In this document: one piece after another, positions 1 through 7,976 of the stretch
How positions within the stretch are numbered: the stretch's first letter is position 1
How the letters are laid out: the number at the start of each line of letters is the position of its first letter
NCBI GenBank assembly: GCA_002083655.1
Contig: MSXR01000023.1
Span: 9,933 to 73,932, forward strand
Direction of reading: 5' to 3'
DNA from: Proteobacteria bacterium ST_bin14
Lineage (GTDB): Bacteria > Pseudomonadota > Alphaproteobacteria > Sphingomonadales > Sphingomonadaceae
Length of the DNA: 64,000 nucleotides
Notes under the pieces: generated by a model
Database searches by the model: none
What the model saw: only the letters and a program-made list of their open reading frames with translations
What the model was told of the DNA's origin: nothing
Position numbers and translations under genes: made by a program

Positions 1-213
1 GCGCTGGTCGCTTTGTGGATCGTCGCGGGATATTGGTTCACCTCCTCCACCAGCTTTGCCAACCCGGCGATCACCATCGCCCGCGCGCTGACCGATAGTT
101 TCGCTGGAATTCGCCCCGGTGACGCCCCCGGCTTCATCCTTGCGCAATTTACCGGCGCCTGGGCGGGGGTACGTGTTTCAAATTGGCTGGCACCGCCCCC
201 CGCCGCTCGCTAA
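1..213 (+). CDS. MIP-family aquaporin, C-terminal fragment
   Basis: This is the 3' end of a gene that begins before the window. The frame is open from base 1 and ends at TAA 211-213. The translated end reads SFANPAITIARALTDSFAG, which is the second NPA half-helix region of major intrinsic proteins, followed by the last membrane helix. Such channels pass water or small neutral solutes through the inner membrane. Bacterial relatives with the SSTSFANPA context are often found near arsenic resistance genes, but whether that holds here cannot be seen. purL follows after 10 bases on the same strand. Confidence 0.75.
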   Translation, partial: ALVALWIVAGYWFTSSTSFANPAITIARALTDSFAGIRPGDAPGFILAQFTGAWAGVRVSNWLAPPPAAR

Positions 214-223
214 AGCCAGCGGG

Positions 224-2455
224 ATGAGCCAGATCACGCCCAAAATCGTCGCCCAGCATGGGTTCTCCACAGAAGAATATGACCGGGTGCTCGCCGCGAT
301 GGGGCGCGAACCCAATCTTACCGAACTTGGTATCTTTTCGGTGATGTGGTCGGAACATTGCAGCTATAAATCCAGCCGTATCCATCTGAAAAAGCTGCCG
401 ACCACCGGCCCGCAAGTCATCTGCGGTCCCGGCGAAAATGCCGGCGTGATCGACATTGGCGAGGGCCCCGATGGTAAAAGGCAGGCGGCGATCTTCAAGA
501 TGGAGAGCCACAACCACCCGAGCTATATCGAACCCTATCAGGGTGCAGCGACCGGCGTTGGCGGCATCTTGCGCGACGTGTTTACGATGGGCGCGCGGCC
601 CGTTGCCAACATGAATGCGCTGCGGTTCGGGCGGCCTGATCACCCCAAAATGCGCCACCTGATCGCCGGCGTCGTCCACGGCATTGGCGGATACGGCAAT
701 TGCGTGGGTGTGCCGACGGTGGGGGGAGAGGTGAATTTTCACCGCGCGTATGACGGCAACATCCTGGTCAACGCGATGACGGTGGGCGTGGCGGACGTCG
801 ACAAGATTTTCTATTCTGCGGCATCGGGCATCGGCAATTCGATCGTCTATGTCGGTTCCAAAACCGGGCGCGATGGCATTCACGGCGCAACGATGGCCTC
901 GGCTGATTTCAGCGAGGATTCGGAAGAAAAACGCCCCACCGTGCAGGTCGGCGACCCCTTCACCGAAAAATTGCTGATTGAGGCGTGCCTGGAACTGATG
1001 GCCAGCGACGCCATCGTCGCCATTCAGGATATGGGCGCGGCGGGCCTGACCTCGTCCAGCGTTGAGATGGCGTCAAAGGGCGGCGTTGGCATCCGGCTGG
1101 ATATGGACAAGGTGCCGCAGCGCGAAACGGGCATGACCGCCTATGAAATGATGCTCAGCGAATCGCAGGAACGCATGCTGATGGTGCTGAAGCCGGGCCG
1201 CGAGGATTTCGCCGAGGCGATTTTCCGCAAATGGGAACTGGATTTCGCGGTGATCGGCGAAGTGACTGACACGGGTCGCATGGTGCTGGTCCACCACGGC
1301 GAAACCGTCGCCGATATTCCGCTGGGGCCGCTCGCCGATGATGCGCCCGCTTATGATCGCCCCTGGGTGCCCACCCCGCCCGCCAAGGCGCTGGTCAATA
1401 TTCCGGAAACCAAGGATGTTGCGGCCGATCTGCTGAAGCTGATGGCCTCCCCCGACATCGCCAGCCGCCGCTGGATCTGGGAGCAATATGATCAAAAGGT
1501 TGGCGGCGACACCGTCCAGCCCCCCGGCGGCGACGCCGCCGTGGTGCGCGTTCACGGCACCAACAAGGCGCTGGCCATCACCACGGATTGCACCCCACGC
1601 TATTGTTATGCCGATCCGGTCGAAGGCGGCAAACAGGCCATTGCAGAGGCTTATCGCAATTTGTGTGCGGTCGGCGCCACCCCGCTCGCCACCACCGATT
1701 GCATGAATTTCGGCAACCCGCAGCGCCCCGAAATCATGGGGCAATTTGTCGGCTGTATTGAGGGGATGGCGGCGGCGTGCACTGCGCTCGACTTCCCGAT
1801 CGTGTCGGGCAATGTCAGCCTGTATAACGAAACCAAGAATGACGACGGCAGCGGATCAGCCATTCTGCCCACCCCGGCGATTGGCGGGGTGGGGTTGCTG
1901 CGCGACTGGACCAAATCTGCAACGATTGCCTTCAAGGGCACCGGCGACATCATCGTCCTGATTGGCGAGCCTTGCTATGATCTGGGCCAATCGCTGTGGC
2001 TGCGCGAAATCCATGGCCGCGAAGAAGGCCCCCCGCCCCGCGTCGATCTGGTGGCAGAACGCCGCAACGGCGAATTTGTGCGTGGCTGGATTGAAAAGGG
2101 CGCGCTCAGCGCCGTGCATGACGTGTCCGACGGCGGGCTGATTGTCACCATCGCCGAAATGGCGCTGGCCGGCAATGTGGGCGCGATAATCAGCGCGCCG
2201 CTGCCTTACGGGCTGGCGCCCAGCTATTTTGCCGAGGATCAAGGGCTATATGTGGCCACTATCCGCGATGAACTTCTCAACGATTTCCTCCACGCCTCAA
2301 TCGATGCGGGCGTAACGGTGGAGCGGATCGGGCGGACGATCACCAATCGGCTGATCATCGAATGCCCGGCAAAGGATCACGTCGTCAGCTTGGCCGATCT
2401 TCGCACCGCGCATCAAGGCTTCTTCCCGGCGCTGATGGGCACGCCTGCACCCTGA
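224..2455 (+). CDS. purL: Phosphoribosylformylglycinamidine synthase subunit PurL
   Basis: PurL is the ATP-dependent synthetase subunit of FGAM synthase in de novo purine synthesis. It converts FGAR to FGAM with ammonia delivered by PurQ, together with PurS. The start ATG at 224 gives MSQITPKIVAQHG, the usual alphaproteobacterial N-terminus. An upstream in-frame start would overlap the aquaporin gene and add an unrelated leader. At 743 residues it is the small bacterial PurL type. Recognisable blocks are SEHCSYK near residue 43, ESHNHPS near 94 (catalytic His) and QDMGAAGLTSSS. Neither purS nor purQ is adjacent in the window, so the gene appears to stand apart from its partners or to end a unit starting upstream. 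Confidence 0.97.
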   Translation: MSQITPKIVAQHGFSTEEYDRVLAAMGREPNLTELGIFSVMWSEHCSYKSSRIHLKKLPTTGPQVICGPGENAGVIDIGEGPDGKRQAAIFKMESHNHPSYIEPYQGAATGVGGILRDVFTMGARPVANMNALRFGRPDHPKMRHLIAGVVHGIGGYGNCVGVPTVGGEVNFHRAYDGNILVNAMTVGVADVDKIFYSAASGIGNSIVYVGSKTGRDGIHGATMASADFSEDSEEKRPTVQVGDPFTEKLLIEACLELMASDAIVAIQDMGAAGLTSSSVEMASKGGVGIRLDMDKVPQRETGMTAYEMMLSESQERMLMVLKPGREDFAEAIFRKWELDFAVIGEVTDTGRMVLVHHGETVADIPLGPLADDAPAYDRPWVPTPPAKALVNIPETKDVAADLLKLMASPDIASRRWIWEQYDQKVGGDTVQPPGGDAAVVRVHGTNKALAITTDCTPRYCYADPVEGGKQAIAEAYRNLCAVGATPLATTDCMNFGNPQRPEIMGQFVGCIEGMAAACTALDFPIVSGNVSLYNETKNDDGSGSAILPTPAIGGVGLLRDWTKSATIAFKGTGDIIVLIGEPCYDLGQSLWLREIHGREEGPPPRVDLVAERRNGEFVRGWIEKGALSAVHDVSDGGLIVTIAEMALAGNVGAIISAPLPYGLAPSYFAEDQGLYVATIRDELLNDFLHASIDAGVTVERIGRTITNRLIIECPAKDHVVSLADLRTAHQGFFPALMGTPAP

Positions 2456-2574
2456 CCGCACACGACCCAAGCCGTGTTGATCGGGCACGCCGCGGCGGGC
2501 GCCTGCGCCCGTCACTCGCTGGACCCGAAACGACATCGCTGATATGGTTAACGTCAGATTCGGGGGAGCTGACG

Positions 2575-3090
2575 GTGACAACGGCATATAATGGATCGTG
2601 GTATATACCGGCAAAACCAACGTCTTACAGCGCTCTGGGTTTTATCGGCGCGTTGATTTTTGGAACGTTGTTTGCAGGCATAGCTGATCTGGGTTGCCAG
2701 ATTGCCCTGGCGCATCTGGCTGGCGCGCCCCCGGAAAGCGTCCTGCGCACCATCGCCAGCGCCGTCATTAACCCGGCAACAATTGCGGATGACAAACAGC
2801 TACTCATCATCGGCGGCGGCGTTCATTTCGGCATCATCGCGGTGATGATGCTGGTGTATCTTATCGCTGCCGCGCGCATTCCGCTGGTCAACAGCATGCC
2901 GGAAATCAGCATTTTCGGCTATGGATTACTCCTTGGCTTCATCATGATCTGGGTTGTGCTGCCGCTGCGCTTTCCTGATCGTGTGCCGGGCACGTTGCCG
3001 GTCGACATTATCGGCCCCTTGCTGCGCCACATCTGTATGGTGGCAGCACCGATTGCGATGGTCGCAAAACGGGCGGCGCAGCGGGATTGA
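2575..3090 (+). CDS. Hypothetical four-helix membrane protein
   Basis: I do not recognise the family. The frame is open much further upstream, but the only well-placed start is GTG 2575, preceded by GGGGGAG seven bases upstream. This gives 171 residues. Four hydrophobic stretches can be seen: around residues 20-50 (GFIGALIFGTLFAG), 75-100 (HFGIIAVMMLVYLIAA), 110-130 (FGYGLLLGFIMIWVV) and 150-165 (HICMVAAPIAMVA). The arrangement, with a long loop after helix one, is like many small uncharacterised inner-membrane proteins. It sits alone between purL and a nitroreductase gene. No catalytic motif is visible. Confidence 0.6.
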   Translation: MTTAYNGSWYIPAKPTSYSALGFIGALIFGTLFAGIADLGCQIALAHLAGAPPESVLRTIASAVINPATIADDKQLLIIGGGVHFGIIAVMMLVYLIAAARIPLVNSMPEISIFGYGLLLGFIMIWVVLPLRFPDRVPGTLPVDIIGPLLRHICMVAAPIAMVAKRAAQRD

Positions 3091-3159
3091 CCGTCGCCAG
3101 CATTGGCGACGACACCGCACCAAGGCGACTGGCCGATGCAAGGGCATGTGTAGTAGGTC

Positions 3160-3840
3160 ATGATCATGATTGATCACCCCGCCATGCCGTGGCCCGGCCT
3201 GCCCCCAGTTGCTGACGACGCCCGCATTGCCAGCGCCGCGGCGTTGCGCGACTCCCTACGCACCCGGCGCACGTGCCGCAGCTTCAGCGACGCGCCAGTC
3301 CCGCGTGCCATCATCGAAGCAGCGATAGAGGCTGCTGGCACTGCACCTTCCGGTGCCAATCACCAGCCGTGGCATTTCGTGGTCGTCGGGTCGGCCGCGC
3401 TGAAGGCCGAAATTCGCGCCGCCGCCGAACAGGAGGAAAAGGCCTTTTATGAAGGCAAGGCAGGCGATGAATGGCTGACTGCGCTCGCGCCATTGGGCAC
3501 CGATGCCGACAAATCCTATCTGGAGGTGGCCCCCTGGCTGATCGTGATCTTCGGCCAACGTCGCGGCGGCATTGAACCCGGCGATGACGTGCAGAATTAT
3601 TACGTCAACGAAAGCGTGGGGATCGCCACGGGTTTTCTGCTCGCAGCACTCCATTCAGCGAATATCGCGACCCTTACCCACACACCCAACCCGATGCGAT
3701 TCCTGAACCGCGTTTGCCGGCGACCCGCATCGGAAAAACCGGTGATGATCGTGGTTGCCGGCCATGCCGCCGCCGATGCCACCGTTCCGCTCCACGCGCT
3801 GCGCAAAAAACCGCTCGGCCAGATTACGAGCTGGCTTTGA
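3160..3840 (+). CDS. Nitroreductase family protein
   Basis: A probable FMN- and NAD(P)H-dependent oxidoreductase of the nitroreductase superfamily. Evidence: the N-terminal RTRRTCRSFSDAPVP block (the RRSxR-F-x-x-x-P FMN phosphate-binding signature), then APSGANHQPWHFVVV, which contacts the flavin, and a C-terminal KKPLGQITSW end. Length 226 residues fits the family. ATG 3160 and ATG 3166 are both possible; the AGG at 3155-3157 is better spaced for 3166. The stop overlaps the TTG start of the next gene (TTGA), so the two are probably co-translated. The physiological substrate cannot be deduced. Confidence 0.88.
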   Translation: MIMIDHPAMPWPGLPPVADDARIASAAALRDSLRTRRTCRSFSDAPVPRAIIEAAIEAAGTAPSGANHQPWHFVVVGSAALKAEIRAAAEQEEKAFYEGKAGDEWLTALAPLGTDADKSYLEVAPWLIVIFGQRRGGIEPGDDVQNYYVNESVGIATGFLLAALHSANIATLTHTPNPMRFLNRVCRRPASEKPVMIVVAGHAAADATVPLHALRKKPLGQITSWL

Positions 3841-4253
3841 CGGCCGCGCCTTCGGGGTATTCGGGCACGCCGCTGCCGCGCAAGCTTGGGCTGAAGCCGG
3901 GGATGCGCGCATGGTTTCACGCCATGCCCGACAGCGTCAGGGAACAGATTGCACCCGAAGCGATTGGCGTGATCGAACTGGCGGGTTGTGAAACCGGGCT
4001 GGATGTCGCGCATATTTTCGTCACCGATCGCGTGGCACTGGAACGCCATATCGCCATCCTGCGCACGGCATTACAGCCAGCGGGTTTCATCTGGGTATCA
4101 TGGCCCAAAAAGGCATCAAAAATGCCGACCGACATTACCGAAGACGTGATTCGCGCGGTGGTGTTGCCCACCGGGCTGGTCGATGTGAAGGTCTGCGCAG
4201 TCGACGCAACCTGGTCAGGCCTGAAGCTGATGATCCGCCGCGAACTGCGATAG
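3837..4253 (+). CDS. DUF3052-family protein
   Basis: A 138-residue protein starting at TTG 3837, which overlaps the nitroreductase stop by four bases. No nearer ATG keeps the conserved N-terminal YSGTPLPRKLGLKPGM. That motif, the central FVTDRVALERHI and WVSWPKKASKMPTDITED, and the ending VDATWSGLKLMIRREL are the hallmarks I associate with DUF3052, small soluble proteins of unknown function widespread in Proteobacteria and Actinobacteria. Its coupling to a nitroreductase is seen directly; a functional link is inference only. The convergent HEAT-like gene ends 63 bases downstream. Confidence 0.75.
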   Translation: MTAAPSGYSGTPLPRKLGLKPGMRAWFHAMPDSVREQIAPEAIGVIELAGCETGLDVAHIFVTDRVALERHIAILRTALQPAGFIWVSWPKKASKMPTDITEDVIRAVVLPTGLVDVKVCAVDATWSGLKLMIRRELR

Positions 4254-4316
4254 CGCCTGTTGCCGCCGGTAAGGGCTTTGCCGATGGCTAACGTTCAGGG
4301 CGCGAGCACCCTCCCG

Positions 4317-5219
4317 TCAGCGGCCCTCCATCATCCGGATTCGCGCGCGCGCCTGCGCGGCGACATAAGTGTCAGTGTCACCAGTCGCCCTGGCAAAGAT
4401 TGCGTGGCGTGCCGCTGCATCGTCCGTGGTTGCCGCCAATGCCGTGATGGCGGTGAACCGCATTCGGGGGCTGGGATGGCGCTGGGCAAAATCGTGCACC
4501 AGATCAGCGCCGTTACCGCCCCCAAATTGCGCCGCCAGCGCGACCAACGCCTCAGAAGGCGCGGTCGTCAGCGCCCCGGAAATCGTGCCCGCCGCCAGAT
4601 CAAACCGGTACTGATCCCACCAGGGTTGCGCGCGATCATAGCCCAGAATGTTGAGCGAGACCGAAAAGGCATCGGGGGGAAATTGCGCATGGATATCGCG
4701 CCGCGCGCGGTACAGCATCAGCTTGTCCGGCTCCAGCCGCGAACGCTCAACGAAATGCAGCCCGGCGTGATCCCCCACCGCGCCCGTCACACGCGCCACG
4801 TCATATTCGTAATAATCGCTCCAATAACCCGGGCCGAGATAGCCGACGGTCAGGAACGAGAAATTATGGTCATGCGCCATTTCATAGAAAAAGGGCGCGG
4901 TGCCGCTTGCCCTGACAACGGCATCACCCGCCGCCGGCCAGAAATTGGCGCGCAGCAGATAGCGACCATTGCCGGGCCGCAGCAGAAATACCTGCGCGGT
5001 ATAGGCATTGCCCAAAGCCTGATCGGCGCACCGCCCCTTCAGCGATTCAATGGCAAGGTCGGCCAGGAAATCACGGTTCCGGCCCAACCGCGCGAGCAAC
5101 GGCCCCACGCTGGCAAAGGAGTCCTCGCACCGCACATCGAAATCATGCGCGTCCAGCGCATCGACCAGATCGTCCAGGCCAATCGCGCTGCCTTTACCGG
5201 GATCGATCACACGGGGCAT
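4317..5219 (-). CDS. Unrecognised protein: beta domain plus HEAT-like C-terminus
   Basis: Third gene of a minus-strand three-gene operon; it starts 13 bases inside the end of the preceding gene. 300 residues. Residues 1-75 look helical. Residues 76-200 look beta-rich, with H116-D-H118, E138 and H177 in a context (YEMAHDHNFSF, then ARRDIHAQFPP) reminiscent of a metal-binding cupin. Residues 215-300 hold helical repeats of HEAT type (HPSPRMRFTAITALAA, DTYVAAQARARI). The domain order matches the preceding 312-residue protein, so the two are probably distant paralogues, but only this one keeps the histidines. I cannot assign a function. A dioxygenase or a non-catalytic scaffold would both fit. 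Confidence 0.65.
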   Translation of the reverse strand: MPRVIDPGKGSAIGLDDLVDALDAHDFDVRCEDSFASVGPLLARLGRNRDFLADLAIESLKGRCADQALGNAYTAQVFLLRPGNGRYLLRANFWPAAGDAVVRASGTAPFFYEMAHDHNFSFLTVGYLGPGYWSDYYEYDVARVTGAVGDHAGLHFVERSRLEPDKLMLYRARRDIHAQFPPDAFSVSLNILGYDRAQPWWDQYRFDLAAGTISGALTTAPSEALVALAAQFGGGNGADLVHDFAQRHPSPRMRFTAITALAATTDDAAARHAIFARATGDTDTYVAAQARARIRMMEGR

Positions 5220-6145
5220 GGCGACCAGCTTTCCGCAAGGGGCAGCATCTGCAGGGCGGCCCGACGCACCTGTTCGTTGGGATCATCCACCATCTCGCGC
5301 AGCCGGGGCAGCGCCCCTGCGACATCGCTCGAAAGCCATTCGCGCATTGCCGACCAGCGCAGGAAATAAGCCGGGTCGCGCGACGCTGCATCCAGGCTTG
5401 GCCCGGCATCGCCGCGCCCATGGTGGCGCAGAAACGCAAGCAACATCTGCGCGCGCGACGCCTGGCCATCAAGTGCGGCAATACAGCGCAAATTCCCGTC
5501 AGAAACGGCATATTCGCGCATAAACGGGGCCGAATCGATCCGAATCGTTGCCGTTATGGTCACAATATCGGCAATTGCGCCCTCAATAACGCTCGCTTGG
5601 CGCCGTCCGTCGACCAACAGCACATCGCCGTCGCGGAGGAATAACGGCTTGATCGGCCGGCACGGGGCGGCATTTTCTGCCGAAAACGCCCCAGTAATCG
5701 CCTCAGCCTGCCACCGACGCAGCCTAGCCCCGCCGCCACGGCAATAGCGCACCACCGCCAGCCTGCCCGGCACCACCACCGACTCGGCAGGCGGCAGGCT
5801 GGCGAGCACATCTGCCGACAGCACCGTCGCAGAAATCGTCACCTGCGGATCATCGAACAGCACTGCACCAATCCGCAACGGATCCCGACTGACGCGGAGC
5901 GGCGGCTGAAACCAGTCATCCTCCCCAAGCGCGGCAAGCAAGGGTTCGATAAGTACGCCGATCCATTGATCATCGCGCAGCAGTTTGGCGGCCCGGCGGG
6001 CCAGTTGCCGGGCGGTTAAGCCCGCGCCTGCAAACGCTGCCTGTGCCTGGCGATAACCCGCACCTTCGCGCCAATCCGCTGCCACCACGCGTGACCGTAC
6101 ATGCGCCGCCCGCAACGTTGCGGCATCGGTAATGGGAACCAACAT
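5207..6145 (-). CDS. Unrecognised HEAT-repeat protein, paralogue of its neighbour
   Basis: 312 residues. The first 80 are helical, then comes a beta-rich middle (RDGDVLLVDGRRQASVIEG aligns by eye with PDKLMLYRARRDIHAQF of the next protein). The C-terminus has HEAT-like helices (DPAYFLRWSAMREWL, LPRLREMVDDPNEQVRRAALQML). It lacks the HxH pair seen in the 4317-5219 product, so if that partner is an enzyme this could be its non-catalytic subunit. It lies 6 bases downstream of a 50-codon ORF and overlaps the next gene by 13 bases, so all three are probably one transcript. No known function. Confidence 0.62.
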   Translation of the reverse strand: MLVPITDAATLRAAHVRSRVVAADWREGAGYRQAQAAFAGAGLTARQLARRAAKLLRDDQWIGVLIEPLLAALGEDDWFQPPLRVSRDPLRIGAVLFDDPQVTISATVLSADVLASLPPAESVVVPGRLAVVRYCRGGGARLRRWQAEAITGAFSAENAAPCRPIKPLFLRDGDVLLVDGRRQASVIEGAIADIVTITATIRIDSAPFMREYAVSDGNLRCIAALDGQASRAQMLLAFLRHHGRGDAGPSLDAASRDPAYFLRWSAMREWLSSDVAGALPRLREMVDDPNEQVRRAALQMLPLAESWSPCPV

Positions 6146-6151
6146 GCGCGG

Positions 6152-6304
6152 TTATCCGGGGTCAATCTCATAAACGACGATCGCCATGCCGATGATATAT
6201 TCGAACACTTCGTCTGCCGTCATTTCGGCCGCGCGGATCGCGCCGGCGGTTGCCACCTGCGTTCCCAGATCGACGATTTGCGCAATATCCAGCCCCAGCA
6301 CCAT
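6152..6304 (-). CDS. Small conserved-looking ORF heading the HEAT operon
   Basis: A 50-codon frame, too short for most gene finders, starting ATG 6304 with a GTG as second codon. AGGAGG lies immediately upstream and is better spaced (five bases) for the GTG at 6301, so translation may start there. The peptide begins VLGLDIAQIVDLGTQVA, has a central acidic stretch (AEMTADEVFEY) and ends hydrophobic (IIGMAIVVYEIDPG). It ends 6 bases before the 312-residue gene. The strong ribosome site and tight spacing argue that it is real. It could be a peptide precursor, a small subunit or a leader; the sequence does not decide. Confidence 0.5.
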   Translation of the reverse strand: MVLGLDIAQIVDLGTQVATAGAIRAAEMTADEVFEYIIGMAIVVYEIDPG

Positions 6305-6484
6305 GCCCTCCTGATAGTGTCAAACGCCCATGATTCGGGCAGGCAAAAGGCTAAACCGCGTGGTCTGCGCTGCTTAATTAAATCGCTGAAAGGTTTGTCC
6401 TGGGTTCAGCTGATCCTCCCGACTGGTTCTGCAAAACCGCGCCTGGCTTGCACCGCGCGCGCAGCGGTGTAGACCGCCGATCCG

Positions 6485-6925
6485 ATGACCGACACGCCCC
6501 CTCTCAACTTTGACCCACGCTTGTTCGTGGGTGCCAGCACCTTTGGCCATGCCGGGCTGCTGGGCATTGAATATCATGATCACGAGGCTGACTGGTCGGA
6601 ACTGAAACTCCCCTATGATCCCCGGCTGATCGGCGATCCGGAAAGCGGCGTGCTCGCATCTGGCCCCATTCTGACAATGATGGATATGGCGACCAGCCTG
6701 GCGATTTGGATAAAGCTTGGCCGGTTTCGCCCTCATGCAACGCTTGATCTGCGGATCGATTATCTGCGCCCCGCAACGCCCCATAAAACCGTTTATGGTC
6801 GTGGCGAATGCTATCGCATTACGCGCACAATTTCGTTCATTCGCGGCACCGCCCATGACGGCGACCCGGCCGATCCGCTTGCGCATGTCGCCGGCACCTT
6901 CATGTTCATGGAGTGGAAGGCGTGA
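6485..6925 (+). CDS. PaaI-type hotdog thioesterase (first of a pair)
   Basis: 146 residues of the hotdog fold. The helix region is ASGPILTMMDMATSLAIW, followed by ATLDLRIDYLRPA, typical of PaaI/YigI-like acyl-CoA thioesterases. Members hydrolyse acyl-CoA or aryl-CoA thioesters; the substrate is unknown here. The gene overlaps a second thioesterase of the same family by four bases, so the products may form a hetero-oligomer, since hotdog enzymes act as dimers or tetramers. About 180 bases separate it from the divergent HEAT operon; that gap should hold the promoters of both. Confidence 0.85.
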   Translation: MTDTPPLNFDPRLFVGASTFGHAGLLGIEYHDHEADWSELKLPYDPRLIGDPESGVLASGPILTMMDMATSLAIWIKLGRFRPHATLDLRIDYLRPATPHKTVYGRGECYRITRTISFIRGTAHDGDPADPLAHVAGTFMFMEWKA

Positions 6926-7317
6926 AGCTGCCGCCTTATGCTGAACTTCTGGGGCTGATTGTCGAGCCCGGCGATGCTGGCCCGCCGGTGCTGATGATGC
7001 CGTTCGCCGGCCAGGTCACCGGTCGCCCCGGTTTCCTGCACGGCGGAGCGATTGGCGGGCTGCTGGAAATGGCGGCGATTGCCTCGCTCCAGCATGCGCT
7101 GGAGGCAGACGGTGCCTTGCAGGCGGGGGCCAAGATCAAGCCGATCAACGTCACGGTCGATTTTATGCGCGGCGGGCGCGACAAGGAAACGCGCGCACTG
7201 GGCATCGTCACCCGGCTGGGCACCCGCGTCGCCAATGTAGAGGCGCATGCCTGGCAGGATGATCGCGATCGCCCGATTGCGTCGGCGCGGATGAACTATC
7301 TGATTGTGCGCGGGTGA
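6922..7317 (+). CDS. PaaI-type hotdog thioesterase (second of a pair)
   Basis: 131 residues from GTG 6922, which overlaps the preceding stop (GTGA). An in-frame GTG at 6913 is an alternative. The signature FLHGGAIGGLLEMAAI contains the HGG of PaaI-type hotdog thioesterases, with NVTVDFMRGG as the central strand. The first member has ASG where this one has HGG, so this copy looks the more classical catalytic subunit. It ends in GTGA overlap with the next gene, continuing a chain of coupled genes. Confidence 0.85.
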   Translation: MKLPPYAELLGLIVEPGDAGPPVLMMPFAGQVTGRPGFLHGGAIGGLLEMAAIASLQHALEADGALQAGAKIKPINVTVDFMRGGRDKETRALGIVTRLGTRVANVEAHAWQDDRDRPIASARMNYLIVRG

Positions 7318-7760
7318 AGGAAATCGCAGCACTTCTCCAAACGGCACAAGCGGCGCGGACGGCGGGGGATTTGGCCGCGGCCATCGACCATCAAAGCGTT
7401 GCAATCGAGATGCTGCGGCAGGGCACCAATCCACTCGCGCTCGCCCATGCGCTGCGCCACCGCGCCGACATGCTGATCGGTGCCAGCCGCGCAGAAGAAG
7501 CGGAGGCCGATTGCGCACAGGCGCTGTGGTTTTACGCGCAAGTGCCCGATGCCCCGCCGCTCGACATCGCCAACGCCGTGCGCTGCGCCGCGTGCCAGGC
7601 CGAGGCGGTAGGTGATGTGCTAGGCGCGCTGGCGCTGTGGCACGACGCGCGAACCCGCTACGCCAAGCTTTCTGACCTGTTTGAACAAATGACCGGCAGC
7701 CCCGCCAACCCCGGCGTTGCCGAAGCCACGATGCGGATCGAAGCGCTAGGCGGGGCCTGA
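7314..7760 (+). CDS. Small TPR-like helical protein
   Basis: 148 residues starting at GTG 7314, overlapping the thioesterase stop by four bases. The sequence is almost entirely amphipathic helix with TPR-like spacing: AGDLAAAIDHQSVAIEML, LAHALRHRADML, EEAEADCAQALWFYAQ, DVLGALALWHDARTRYAKL. There is no signal peptide. It is probably a cytosolic protein-interaction module. The tight coupling to the two thioesterases suggests joint expression, but no specific role can be read. Confidence 0.6.
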   Translation: MKEIAALLQTAQAARTAGDLAAAIDHQSVAIEMLRQGTNPLALAHALRHRADMLIGASRAEEAEADCAQALWFYAQVPDAPPLDIANAVRCAACQAEAVGDVLGALALWHDARTRYAKLSDLFEQMTGSPANPGVAEATMRIEALGGA

Positions 7761-7769
7761 CGCCACGCC

Positions 7770-7955
7770 ATGCGCACCAAGCTGAGCGTCTGCGCGCGAA
7801 AAGCGCGCTTCGCGTCCGAAGCCGACGCGCTCGCCGTCGCGCGCCGGGCGAGCGTGCCCCTGCGCCCCTATCGCTGCGATCGCTGCGGGCGGTTCCACTT
7901 GACGAGCCGGACGAGGGGGAAGTTTGTGGGACGCATCCTGCAGCCTTCATCCTGA
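7770..7955 (+). CDS. Small CxxC zinc-finger-like protein
   Basis: 61 residues, strongly basic. The core PYRCDRCGRFHLTSR contains a CxxC pair plus a histidine five residues on, preceded by CARKARFASEADALAVAR. This resembles short zinc-ribbon-like proteins common in alphaproteobacteria that have no assigned function. It is the last gene of the thioesterase group, nine bases after the TPR-like gene, and converges on the sugar dehydrogenase gene. Confidence 0.6.
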   Translation: MRTKLSVCARKARFASEADALAVARRASVPLRPYRCDRCGRFHLTSRTRGKFVGRILQPSS

Positions 7956-7976
7956 CCTTGTTTCCGGATTCATCTC

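Noticed and set aside
4260..5369. A 369-codon plus-strand frame opposite the HEAT-type genes
   Set aside because: It is the antisense shadow of two minus-strand genes. It is rich in Arg and Ala without domain pattern, and the minus-strand frames have ribosome sites and family-like sequence.
6152..6304. The 50-codon ORF as a lasso peptide precursor (its VDLGTQVATAG recalls sphingomonad leader endings)
   Set aside because: No lasso cyclase, leader peptidase or recognition-element gene is near, and no Gly/Ala...Asp/Glu ring core can be placed. Kept only as an unassigned small ORF.
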